DNA of 64,000 nt from Actinomyces israelii DSM 43320. Its GTDB lineage: Bacteria > Actinomycetota > Actinomycetes > Actinomycetales > Actinomycetaceae. The notes below the pieces were generated by a model, which searched no databases, was not told where the DNA came from, and saw nothing but the letters and a program-made list of their open reading frames with translations. The position numbers were made by a program, and so were the translations under genes. The DNA is taken from assembly GCF_000711965.1 (NCBI RefSeq), contig NZ_JONS01000010.1:1-64000 (forward strand), read 5' to 3'. This document shows, piece after piece, positions 33,358 through 41,195 of the stretch; positions within the stretch are counted from its first letter, which is position 1, and every line of letters begins with the position of its first letter.

Positions 33358-34281
33358 TCAGTCCTCCCGGCGGTCGTCGAGGTGCCAGGCGTCCGGATCG
33401 GCCTCGGCCGCCTGGAGGAAGGCCTCCAGGCGCGCACCGATCTCGTCTGCGGAGGGGACCTCCACGGCCCGCGCCAGGTCGGCGCCGCTCACCGGCGCGA
33501 CGGCGTCGTACTGGGCCTCCAGCGCGCTGACGACGGCGGCGACCTCGGGCTGCCCGGCCGCCTCGGCGTCGATCTCGGCGCGGTTGATGCTGGCGGCCGC
33601 CTCGAGGTCGCCGACCGGCAGGGCCAGGCCCGTGGCCTCCGAGACGGCGGCAAGCAGGGCCGCCGCCCCGGCGGGGTAGTCGTCGCGGGCCACGTAGTGC
33701 GGGATCCCGGCCGACAGGCCGCGCGAGTCGAGCCCGGCCTGCCCGAGCCGGAGCTCGAGGAAGGCGCCCATGGAGCCCGGGACCTCGACCCGGCCGAAGA
33801 AGTCGGGCTGGTCCGGCAGCAGCTCGGGCCGGTTGCCGTGGTGGTGGACGTAGGTGGGGCGCGTGTGCGGGGTCGCCAGGGGGAGCCCGGTCATGCCCAC
33901 GGCCTGGGACACGCCCATGGAGACCACCAGGTGCGTGACCGCGCCGACGAACTCGTTCCACCGGAAGTCGGGCTCGGCCCCGTGGAGGACGAGCAGGTCC
34001 TCGCCCTCGTCGTCCTGGAAGAGGTCCAGGACGAGCTCGGGCACGACCGCGCTCTCATAGGTGTGGGTGGCGTATGTCATGACGGGCCGTCGGGCCCGGT
34101 AGTCGACCAGCGTGTCGACGTCGAAGGTGACCATGCGCTCATGGGGCAGGGTCATGAGCAGCTGCTCAATGGCGAGGGCGCCGGCGTGCCCGGCGTCCAT
34201 GGCGCCGTCGAAATGGTGCAGGAGCACGCGCGGGGACGCCGGGTCCCCGGCCGGGTGCTCGACGGTGTACAGCGATCCCAC
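33358..34281 (-). CDS. PAC2-family protein (proteasome assembly chaperone-like)
   Basis: A 307-residue PAC2-fold protein. PAC2 relatives in eukaryotes chaperone proteasome assembly; bacterial ones are mostly uncharacterised, and one in mycobacteria is linked to the proteasome. Visible family features are HHFDGAMDAGHAGALAIEQLL near the N-terminus, then VTFDVDTLVDYRARRPVM. LLVLHGAEPDFRWNEFVGAVTHLV and GMTGLPLATPHTRP follow. The second half carries GRVEVPGSMGAFLELRLGQAGL and GIPHYVARDDYPAGAAALLAAV. A C-terminal acidic helix ends the protein. It diverges from the helicase gene. No proteasome genes are in the window. Confidence 0.88.
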   Translation of the reverse strand: MGSLYTVEHPAGDPASPRVLLHHFDGAMDAGHAGALAIEQLLMTLPHERMVTFDVDTLVDYRARRPVMTYATHTYESAVVPELVLDLFQDDEGEDLLVLHGAEPDFRWNEFVGAVTHLVVSMGVSQAVGMTGLPLATPHTRPTYVHHHGNRPELLPDQPDFFGRVEVPGSMGAFLELRLGQAGLDSRGLSAGIPHYVARDDYPAGAAALLAAVSEATGLALPVGDLEAAASINRAEIDAEAAGQPEVAAVVSALEAQYDAVAPVSGADLARAVEVPSADEIGARLEAFLQAAEADPDAWHLDDRRED

Positions 34282-34592
34282 TGCTCCTCCTCTCGCGCTC
34301 GAGGCGCCTAACCACGATGACGGTCATCACGGGTGCGCTGGGCGCACCGGCGACAGCCGCACCACCAACGGGTGCAACGCCCGGCGCCCGCGGCCTGTTC
34401 CCTCGGCCCGGGGGGGCCGCGCCGCATCCGATACGGCGATCGTGTCACATCTTGGATGTCTTCGTCGTCGACGTCGTTGAACACATCCGGTCAGGAGAAT
34501 AATGAGTCGCCCTGCGAACCGCGGCGAGCCCGACGGCTCGCCGGCACAGCCCCGGCGCATCCGCGCCCGCCCGCCGTCCTCAGTGAGGTCAT

Positions 34593-37187
34593 GTGACTCA
34601 GCCCCGCCACACGCACGTCTCCCCCGCCGAAGCCTTCACGCCCGCCCAGCCGGAGGGGGCCGCCGTCGGGGCCTCCCGCGAGCGCGAGATCGCCTCCGAG
34701 CAGAGGGTCGTCGACCTGGCCTACCGCGAGCTCGACCGCCAGCTGGCCGAGGCCAGGCGCTCCCTGGCGGCCACGGAGGCCCGCGGGGGCAGCGGCACCC
34801 ACCAGTCCCGCGGGGAGAGGGACGCCTACGCCGTGCACTACACGAACCTGATCTCCTCCCTGGAGGGGGTCGAGGACCGGCTCGTGTTCGGCAGGATGGA
34901 CCTGGACCCGCGGGCCGTCGCCGCCCCGGCCTCCGCCGGACCGGTCACGGACGCCGGGAGGCGGCACTACGTGGGGCGTACCGGGCTGCGGGACGCCCAG
35001 CACCGCGAGGTGGTCCTGGACTGGCGCGCCCCGCTGGCGCGGGCGTTCTACCAGGCAACCGCCTCCGACCCGATGGGCCTGGTGCGCCGCCGGCACATCG
35101 AGACCCGGCAGCGCACGGTCCTGGGGGTGGAGGACGAGCTCATCGACGTCGGCGGCCTGGACACGGCCTCGGCGAGCAGCGGGCGGGCGGCGGCGACGGG
35201 CCTGCAGGGCGAGGGCGCCCTCATCGCCGCCATGAGCACGGCCCGCGACGGGCGCATGAGCGACATCGTGGCGACGATCCAGGCCGAGCAGGACCGGATC
35301 GTCACCTCTGACGGCACGGGGGTGCTCGTCGTCCAGGGAGGACCCGGCACGGGCAAGACGGCGGTGGCGCTGCACCGGGTCGCCTACCTGTTCTACTCCG
35401 AGCGCGAGCGCCTGGAGCGCTCCGGCGTGCTCCTGGTGGGGCCCTCGCGCACCTTCCTGCGCTACGTGGAGCAGGTCCTGCCCTCGCTGGGCGAGACCGG
35501 CGTGGTCTCCACCACCCCGGCGGACCTGGTTCCCGGGGTTCGCGCCCGCGGTGCGGAGACGGCGGCGGCGGCAGAGGTGAAGTCCCGGCGGGTGTGGGTC
35601 ACGATCCTGCGCCGGGCGGTGCGGGACCTGCAGCGCGTGCCCGACTCGCCGCGCCCCATTGTCGTGGACGGCACGCGCTTAGAGCTCGATCCCGAGGACG
35701 TGCGCAAGGCGATCGGTCGGGCCCGCCGGTCCGGCAGGCCCCACAACCTGGCGCGCGAGACCTTCGTGCTGTGGCTGCTGGAGCGCCTGACCGACCAGCT
35801 CGCCGCCGCCACCCACCGGGACGCCTCGGACGCCGACACGCGCGCGTGGATCCGCGAGGACGTCCGCACCGCCCGCGACGCCCGCCGCGAGATCAACCTG
35901 TGCTGGATGCCCACGACGCCGGTGGGCCTCCTGGAGCGGCTGTGGGCGCGCCCGGCCCTGCTGGAGCGCCTGGCGCCCGAGCTCACGGCGGCGGACCGGG
36001 CGCTGCTGGAGCGCGCCGCCGGCGCCGAGCTGACCCCGGCCGACGTGCCGCTGATCGACGAGCTGGCCGAGCTGCTGGGCCCGAGCCAGGACGCCCAGGC
36101 GCACCGGGCGCGCCTGGAGGCGCGCCGCCGCCAGGAGCTGGTCTCCTATGCGGCCCACGCGATCGCAGCCCAGGACCTGGGCGAGGGCATGGTGAGCGCC
36201 GAGATGCTGGCGGACCGCGTGGAGGCCCCCGGACCCTCACTGACCCTGGCGGAGCGGGCGCGGGCCGACCGGACGTGGACCTACGGGCACATCGTGGTCG
36301 ATGAGGCGCAGGAGCTCGGCGCCATGGCGTGGCGGGCCCTGGCGAGGCGGTGCCCGGTGCGCTCCTTCACGGTGGTCGGCGACCTGGCGCAGTACTCGGG
36401 GCCGAGCGCCCCGGGCTCGTGGGCCGACGTGCTGGCCGCGCTGGGAACGCGGGCGGCCACGCCCGGCACAGCCGGCGGGGACAGCGGAGCCGGCGGGGTC
36501 GCGGAGGATACGGCAGACACGGCGGAGGCGGACGGCGGGCCGTCCGCCTCCACGCCCCTGCGCCAGGAGGCGCTGACCGTGTGCTACCGCACGCCGGCCA
36601 CCATTGTGGCCGCGGCGGAGGATGTGGCGGCCGCCCTGGGGCAGCCGCCGGTCTTCCCGGTCCGCTCGGTGCGCGACCTGCCCGACTGCCTGGCGGTCGA
36701 CGACCCGCTCGACCGGCCCGGCGCCGACGGCGCACGGAACGAGCAGGCCTGGGCCCGGGCCCTGCGCGCCGCGGTGCGCGAGGAGTCCGCCGCCCTGGAC
36801 CGGGCCGTGGGCGCCGACGGCGGTCGGATCGCCGTCATCACCCCGCGGCCCGAGGAGGACACCGCGATCCTGGAGGACGACCCGAAGCTGGCGCGGGCGC
36901 TGGCGGCCCCCGGCGGGGACGTGCTGCGCAGCCGCCTGGCGGTGATGGCGCCGCGGCTGAGCAAGGGGCTGGAGTTCGACGTCGTCGTGCTGGTGGAGCC
37001 CGCCGTCGTGGGCGGGGCGAGCCCCGGCGACCTGTACGTGGCCATGACGCGGCCCACCCGCCGGCTGCGGGTGGTCTCCCGCGGTCCCCTGCCCGAGGGC
37101 CTGCGGCGCCCATGGGCGCCCGCCGGCCGTGAGCGGGACGACACAGGCGCCTCCGCCGCCCCCGCCTGCAGACCTACGCAACCGTAG
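34593..37187 (+). CDS. helD: HelD-type UvrD-like helicase / RNA polymerase recycling factor
   Basis: A superfamily 1A ATPase of the HelD class. Known members bind RNA polymerase and release it from stalled complexes, and some confer rifampicin tolerance. The 864-residue protein has an N-terminal coiled coil (about 28-60, REREIASEQRVVDLAYRELD), which is the part that enters the polymerase secondary channel. It has Walker A VVQGGPGTGKTAVALHRVAYL (start VVQGGPGTGKT, about 248), Walker B VVDEAQELGAMAW, and motif III GDLAQYSG. The C-terminus has LSKGLEFDVVVLVEP and VAMTRPTRRLRVVSR. Start GTG 34593 with GAGGT just upstream. Its stop codon lies inside a 27-bp palindrome. Confidence 0.88.
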   Translation: MTQPRHTHVSPAEAFTPAQPEGAAVGASREREIASEQRVVDLAYRELDRQLAEARRSLAATEARGGSGTHQSRGERDAYAVHYTNLISSLEGVEDRLVFGRMDLDPRAVAAPASAGPVTDAGRRHYVGRTGLRDAQHREVVLDWRAPLARAFYQATASDPMGLVRRRHIETRQRTVLGVEDELIDVGGLDTASASSGRAAATGLQGEGALIAAMSTARDGRMSDIVATIQAEQDRIVTSDGTGVLVVQGGPGTGKTAVALHRVAYLFYSERERLERSGVLLVGPSRTFLRYVEQVLPSLGETGVVSTTPADLVPGVRARGAETAAAAEVKSRRVWVTILRRAVRDLQRVPDSPRPIVVDGTRLELDPEDVRKAIGRARRSGRPHNLARETFVLWLLERLTDQLAAATHRDASDADTRAWIREDVRTARDARREINLCWMPTTPVGLLERLWARPALLERLAPELTAADRALLERAAGAELTPADVPLIDELAELLGPSQDAQAHRARLEARRRQELVSYAAHAIAAQDLGEGMVSAEMLADRVEAPGPSLTLAERARADRTWTYGHIVVDEAQELGAMAWRALARRCPVRSFTVVGDLAQYSGPSAPGSWADVLAALGTRAATPGTAGGDSGAGGVAEDTADTAEADGGPSASTPLRQEALTVCYRTPATIVAAAEDVAAALGQPPVFPVRSVRDLPDCLAVDDPLDRPGADGARNEQAWARALRAAVREESAALDRAVGADGGRIAVITPRPEEDTAILEDDPKLARALAAPGGDVLRSRLAVMAPRLSKGLEFDVVVLVEPAVVGGASPGDLYVAMTRPTRRLRVVSRGPLPEGLRRPWAPAGRERDDTGASAAPACRPTQP

Positions 37188-37201
37188 GTTACGGTTGCGT
37201 A
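37175..37201. promoter_or_regulatory. 27-bp palindromic operator before the acyl-CoA ligase pair
   Basis: TACGCAACCGTA at 37175-37186 is exactly complementary to TACGGTTGCGTA at 37190-37201, with a GGT centre. This is the form of operators bound by TetR-family repressors, many of which control fatty-acid genes in actinobacteria. It overlaps the helD stop codon (37185-37187) and lies 60 bp before the ligase GTG. No regulator gene is adjacent. It could also act as a weak hairpin after helD. Confidence 0.65.
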
Positions 37202-37261
37202 CGGTCGCATCTATCAACGCCCCCGGCCGTGGCCGGAGCACCTTCGAGGAAAGGGGAGCCC

Positions 37262-39190
37262 GTGAGCAGGTCCGACGCCGCTTCCGCGCCCGAGCCCCGG
37301 TCCACCGGCAGCGCCGCCGTCCCCGACGCCCCCGCGCGCCCCCACTACGCCCCGGGTGTTCCCGGCGTCGTCGCCCCGGTCACCGAGCCGCTGTCCCGCA
37401 TGCTCGACGACGCCGTCCGGCGCTTCCCCGACCGGGTCGCCCTGGACTTCCTCGGGCAGGCCACCACCTACCGCCGGCTCGGCGAGCAGGTGGCGCGCGC
37501 CGCCGAGGCCCTGCGGCGCCTGGGCGTGGGCCGCGGGGACGTCGTGGGCGTCATCCTGCCCAACTGCCCCCAGCACGTCGTCATCGCCTACGCCGCCTGG
37601 CGCATCGGCGCCATCGTCGCCGAGCACAACCCGCTGGCCCCGGCGGCGCAGATCCGCGAGCAGATCGAGCTCCACCACGGGCGGGTCATGATCGCCTGGG
37701 AGAAGTCCCTGGCCCGCCTGGTCCAGACCACCGGCTCGCTCGAGGGCGCCGGCATGGCCGGCCTGAGGGTCCTGGCGGTCGACCTGTCGCGCGGGCTGCC
37801 GTGGACCAGCCGCCTGGCCCTGAGGCTCCCGGTGGCCGCGGCCCGCTCCCGGCGCAGCGAGCTGCGCGGGAGGGTCCCGGCCGGGGTGGCCTCCTTCGAC
37901 GACCTGGTGGCGACCGCCACGCCGCTGCCCGTCGGGCACCCGCTGCCCGGCGTCGACGCGGTCGCCGTCCTGCTCTACACCGGGGGCACCACCGGGGTGC
38001 CCAAGGCGGTCAAGCTCACCCACGCCAACGCCCGGTCGAACGCGGAGATGTCCCTGGCGTGGGCCTCCCGGACCTGCGAGGCCGGCGAGGAGACCTTCTA
38101 CGCCGTCCTGCCCTTCTTCCACGCCTTCGGGCTGAGCCTGTCGCTGCTGTGCGCCGTGGGCCTGGCCGCCACCCAGGTGGTCCTGCCCAAGTTCGGCGCC
38201 GACATGGTCCTGTCCGCCTGGAAGCGGCACCCGGCGACCTTCTTCCCCGGCGTGCCCGTCATGTTCGACCGCATTGTCTCGCGCGCCCGGGCGACCGGGG
38301 CCGACCTGTCGAGCTGCAAGATCGCCGTGTGCGGCGCCGCCCCCAACCCCAGGGCGGTCGCCGAGGCCTGGGAGCGGGCCACCGGCGGAGTCATTATCGA
38401 GGGCTACGGCATGACCGAGACCTCCCCCATCATCCTGGGCAACCCCATCTCCCCCGAGCGGCGCGCCGGCACCCTGGGGGTGCCCTACCCCTCGACCGAG
38501 GTGCGCGTCGTCGACCCCGAGGACCCCGAGCGGGAGGTCGCCCCCGGCGACATCGGCGAGCTCATCGCCCGCGGCCCCCAGGTCTTCGCCGGCTACTGGG
38601 AGAACCCCGAGGAGACCGAGGCCGTCATGCTGCCCGGCGGGTGGCTGCGCACCGGGGACCTGGTGCGCCAGGAGGAGGACGGCTTCTACGTCATCGCCGA
38701 CCGCCGCAAGGAGCTGATCATCTCCGGGGGCTTCAACGTCTACCCCACCGAGGTCGAGGCGGCCGTGCGCTCCATGCCGCAGGTCGAGGAGGTCGCCGTC
38801 GTCGGGCTGCCCGCTGAGAGCGGCAACGAGTCGGTGGTGGCGGCCATCCTGCCCAAGGAGGGCCAGACCGTCACCCTGGAGCAGGTGCGCGCGTGGGCCG
38901 AGAAGACCCTGTCGCACTACGCCCTGCCCCGCCAGATCGCCATCCTGAGCGAGATGCCGCGCTCCCAGATCGGCAAGGTGCTGCGCCGGGTGGTGCGCGA
39001 GGAGCTGCTGGCGGCCCGTGAGGCGGCCTCAGGGGCGGCCAGCGCGGCCGCCACGGCGTCGGCCAGTGCCGCCAGCGCCATCGTCGAGCGCCTCGGGGAG
39101 GCGGGAGCCCGCTCCGAGGGCAGGCGCGGCGTCGGGACGGCCTCCAGGCCCGCGCCGCCCGACCGCCGGGCCCGCGGGGACGCCGGGTGA
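37262..39190 (+). CDS. long/medium-chain acyl-CoA ligase (FadD-like), first of a tandem pair
   Basis: An AMP-forming ligase that activates a fatty acid with ATP and joins it to CoA. The 642 residues show the AMP-binding signature YTGGTTGVPKAVKLTH (about residue 239). FFHAFGLSLSLLCAVG is the fatty-acid tunnel region. GYGMTETSPIILGNP and the hinge with YWENPEETE follow, and DRRKELIISGGFNVYPTEVE carries the C-terminal domain. The A10 lysine is in RSQIGKVLRRVVRE. The last 60 residues are low-complexity Ala/Ser/Arg. Start GTG 37262, with AAAGGGGAG 4 bases upstream. Substrate chain length is not evident. Confidence 0.9.
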   Translation: MSRSDAASAPEPRSTGSAAVPDAPARPHYAPGVPGVVAPVTEPLSRMLDDAVRRFPDRVALDFLGQATTYRRLGEQVARAAEALRRLGVGRGDVVGVILPNCPQHVVIAYAAWRIGAIVAEHNPLAPAAQIREQIELHHGRVMIAWEKSLARLVQTTGSLEGAGMAGLRVLAVDLSRGLPWTSRLALRLPVAAARSRRSELRGRVPAGVASFDDLVATATPLPVGHPLPGVDAVAVLLYTGGTTGVPKAVKLTHANARSNAEMSLAWASRTCEAGEETFYAVLPFFHAFGLSLSLLCAVGLAATQVVLPKFGADMVLSAWKRHPATFFPGVPVMFDRIVSRARATGADLSSCKIAVCGAAPNPRAVAEAWERATGGVIIEGYGMTETSPIILGNPISPERRAGTLGVPYPSTEVRVVDPEDPEREVAPGDIGELIARGPQVFAGYWENPEETEAVMLPGGWLRTGDLVRQEEDGFYVIADRRKELIISGGFNVYPTEVEAAVRSMPQVEEVAVVGLPAESGNESVVAAILPKEGQTVTLEQVRAWAEKTLSHYALPRQIAILSEMPRSQIGKVLRRVVREELLAAREAASGAASAAATASASAASAIVERLGEAGARSEGRRGVGTASRPAPPDRRARGDAG

Positions 39191-41046
39191 GGGCTCCCGC
39201 CGGCGGGGGCGCGCGGCCGGGGCAGGCCTCCCGCGCGTCCGGGGCCGGGGGCCCCGCGGTTCCAGCCGGCCCGGTGGCCCCGGCTGACCCGGCTGACCCG
39301 GCTGACTCAGACGCCTACCGGCGCCCCCACTACCAGCCGAACATCCCCGCCGTCATCGAGGTGCCCGACGCCCCGCTGAGCGAGCTGCTGGAGACGGCCG
39401 CGCGGTTCTACGGCGAGCGCTGCGCCGTGGACTTCCTGGGGGCGGGGCTGACCTACGCCGAGCTCCTGGAGGCCTCCGAGCGCGCCGCCCAGCTGCTGCG
39501 CGAGTCGGGCGTCGAGGCGGGCGACCGGGTGTCCATGATCATGCCCAACTGCCCCCAGCACATGATCGCCGTCTACGGGGCCCTGCGCCTGGGGGCGATC
39601 GTGGCCGAGCACAACCCGCTCGCCCCCTCCCGAGAGGTGCGCGCCCAGCTCGACCACCACGGGGCGCGAGTCGTCATCGTCTGGGAGAAGGGCATCGACC
39701 TGCTCCTCGACCCGGCCCCGGCGGCCGGCGGCCAGGAGGGGACGGACCCGCTGTCGGGCCGCACGGTGTTCTCGGTGGACCTGTCGGCGGCCATGCCGGT
39801 CCGGCTGCGCGCCGCCCTGCGCCTGCCGGTGGCGCGGGCCCGCGAGACGCGCGCCTCGATGAAGGCCGACCGGCTGCCCGCCGGCGTGCGCTCCTGGGAC
39901 CGGGAGGTCGCCCGGGCCCCACGGCTGCCGGCGTCGTGGCCGTACCCGGGCGGCGGCGACGTCGCGGTCCTGCTGCACACCGGCGGCACCACGGGGGCGC
40001 CCAAGGCCGCCATGCTCACCCACACCAACCTGCGGGCCAACACCAACCAGGCCATCGCCTGGGTCCCCATGCTGCACGAGGGCGCGGAGACCTTCCTGGC
40101 CCTGCTGCCCTTCTTCCACGCCTTCGGGCTGACCTTCAACCTGTTCTGCGCGGTGCAGAAGGCGGCCACGCAGGTGATGCTGCCGAAGTTCTCCGTCAGC
40201 CAGGTGCTGGAGGCCCACCGGCGCCGGCCGATCACCTTCTTCGTGGGGGTGCCGGTCATGTTCGAGCGGATCCTGCGGGGCGCGCAGAAGAAGGGAGTGG
40301 CCCTGGACACGCTGCGCTACGGGGTGTGCGGCGCCGCCCCGATGCCGCCGGCCGTGGGCGCCGAGTGGGAGTCGGCCACCGGCGGGTTCTTCGTCGAGGG
40401 CTACGGCATGACCGAGACGAGCCCGATCGTGGCCGGCACGCCCATGGGGCCGAGCCGGCGCCTGGGGGCGCTGGGCCTGCCCTTCCCCTCCACGGACGTG
40501 CGCGTGGTGGACCCCGACGACCCGGACCCGGACCGGGAGGTGCCCGACGGCGAGCCGGGAGAGCTCCTCGTGCGCGGGCCGCAGGTCTTCGCCGGCTACT
40601 GGGGCGAGCCGGAGGCGACGGCGGCTGCCGTGCTGCCCGGCGGGTGGCTGCGCACCGGGGACATGGTGCGCCGGGAGGACTCCTTCCTGTGGATGGCCGA
40701 CCGCAGGCGCGAGCTGATCCTGACCGGCGGGTTCAACGTCTACCCCTCCCAGGTGGAGGCGGCCATCCGGGACATGGACGCAGTGGCGGACGTGGCCGTC
40801 GTGGGGCTGGACAGCGGGGCCGGGGGCGAGCTCGTGTGCGCCGCGGTCGTCCTGGAGGACGGGGCTCCCGCGGGCGCCGTCACCCTGGAGGCGGTGCGCG
40901 CCCACGCCGAGCGGGCGCTCCCCCACTACGCCCTGCCCCGCTACCTGGAGATCATCGACGAGATGCCCCGCAGCGCGATCGGCAAGGTGCTGCGCCGGGT
41001 CGTGCGCGAGCGGATCACACGATCGCAGAGCCTATCGGCTAGGTGA
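39187..41046 (+). CDS. acyl-CoA ligase (FadD-like), second of the tandem pair
   Basis: A 619-residue AMP-forming ligase, clearly a paralogue of the preceding gene: both share NCPQHM/V-IA-Y, GAIVAEHNPLAP, LPFFHAFGL and GYGMTETSPI. The AMP-binding motif reads HTGGTTGAPKAAMLTH (about residue 258). DRRRELILTGGFNVYPSQVE and the catalytic lysine in RSAIGKVLRRVVRERI follow. An N-terminal 40-residue Ala/Gly/Pro extension precedes HYQPNIPAVIEVPDAPLSELL. It begins with GTG at 39187 overlapping the upstream stop (GTGA), so the two are translationally coupled. The A-to-V differences in the tunnel hint at a different acyl substrate. Confidence 0.9.
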   Translation: MRAPAGGGARPGQASRASGAGGPAVPAGPVAPADPADPADSDAYRRPHYQPNIPAVIEVPDAPLSELLETAARFYGERCAVDFLGAGLTYAELLEASERAAQLLRESGVEAGDRVSMIMPNCPQHMIAVYGALRLGAIVAEHNPLAPSREVRAQLDHHGARVVIVWEKGIDLLLDPAPAAGGQEGTDPLSGRTVFSVDLSAAMPVRLRAALRLPVARARETRASMKADRLPAGVRSWDREVARAPRLPASWPYPGGGDVAVLLHTGGTTGAPKAAMLTHTNLRANTNQAIAWVPMLHEGAETFLALLPFFHAFGLTFNLFCAVQKAATQVMLPKFSVSQVLEAHRRRPITFFVGVPVMFERILRGAQKKGVALDTLRYGVCGAAPMPPAVGAEWESATGGFFVEGYGMTETSPIVAGTPMGPSRRLGALGLPFPSTDVRVVDPDDPDPDREVPDGEPGELLVRGPQVFAGYWGEPEATAAAVLPGGWLRTGDMVRREDSFLWMADRRRELILTGGFNVYPSQVEAAIRDMDAVADVAVVGLDSGAGGELVCAAVVLEDGAPAGAVTLEAVRAHAERALPHYALPRYLEIIDEMPRSAIGKVLRRVVRERITRSQSLSAR

Positions 41047-41079
41047 TGCCCGCGGGCGGCGCAGCCCCTTTTTCACCGA

Positions 41080-41147
41080 GATCGGTCGTATTCCGGCTCG
41101 AGATCGGTCCAGTTCCGCGCCGAGATCGGTCCGGGGAATCCGGCCAG
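41080..41147. repeat. 22-bp tandem repeat, locus 1 (three units)
   Basis: Three imperfect units starting GAGATCGGTC at about 41082, 41104 and 41126, each 22 bp. The core is GAGATCGGTCCGGTTCCGGC with one to four changes per unit. It lies between the converging second ligase gene and the ABC permease gene. The same unit occurs at 47140-47205 and, in the other orientation, at 48698-48755. Confidence 0.85.
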
Positions 41148-41195
41148 GCGCCAGCCGGATGCCGGCCCCTGGCCCTGCGCTCCTCTCACCACCGG

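Noticed and set aside
34502-35311. 269-codon frame overlapping helD
   Set aside because: Alternate-frame shadow of helD, rich in Arg/Gly/Pro, with no domain.
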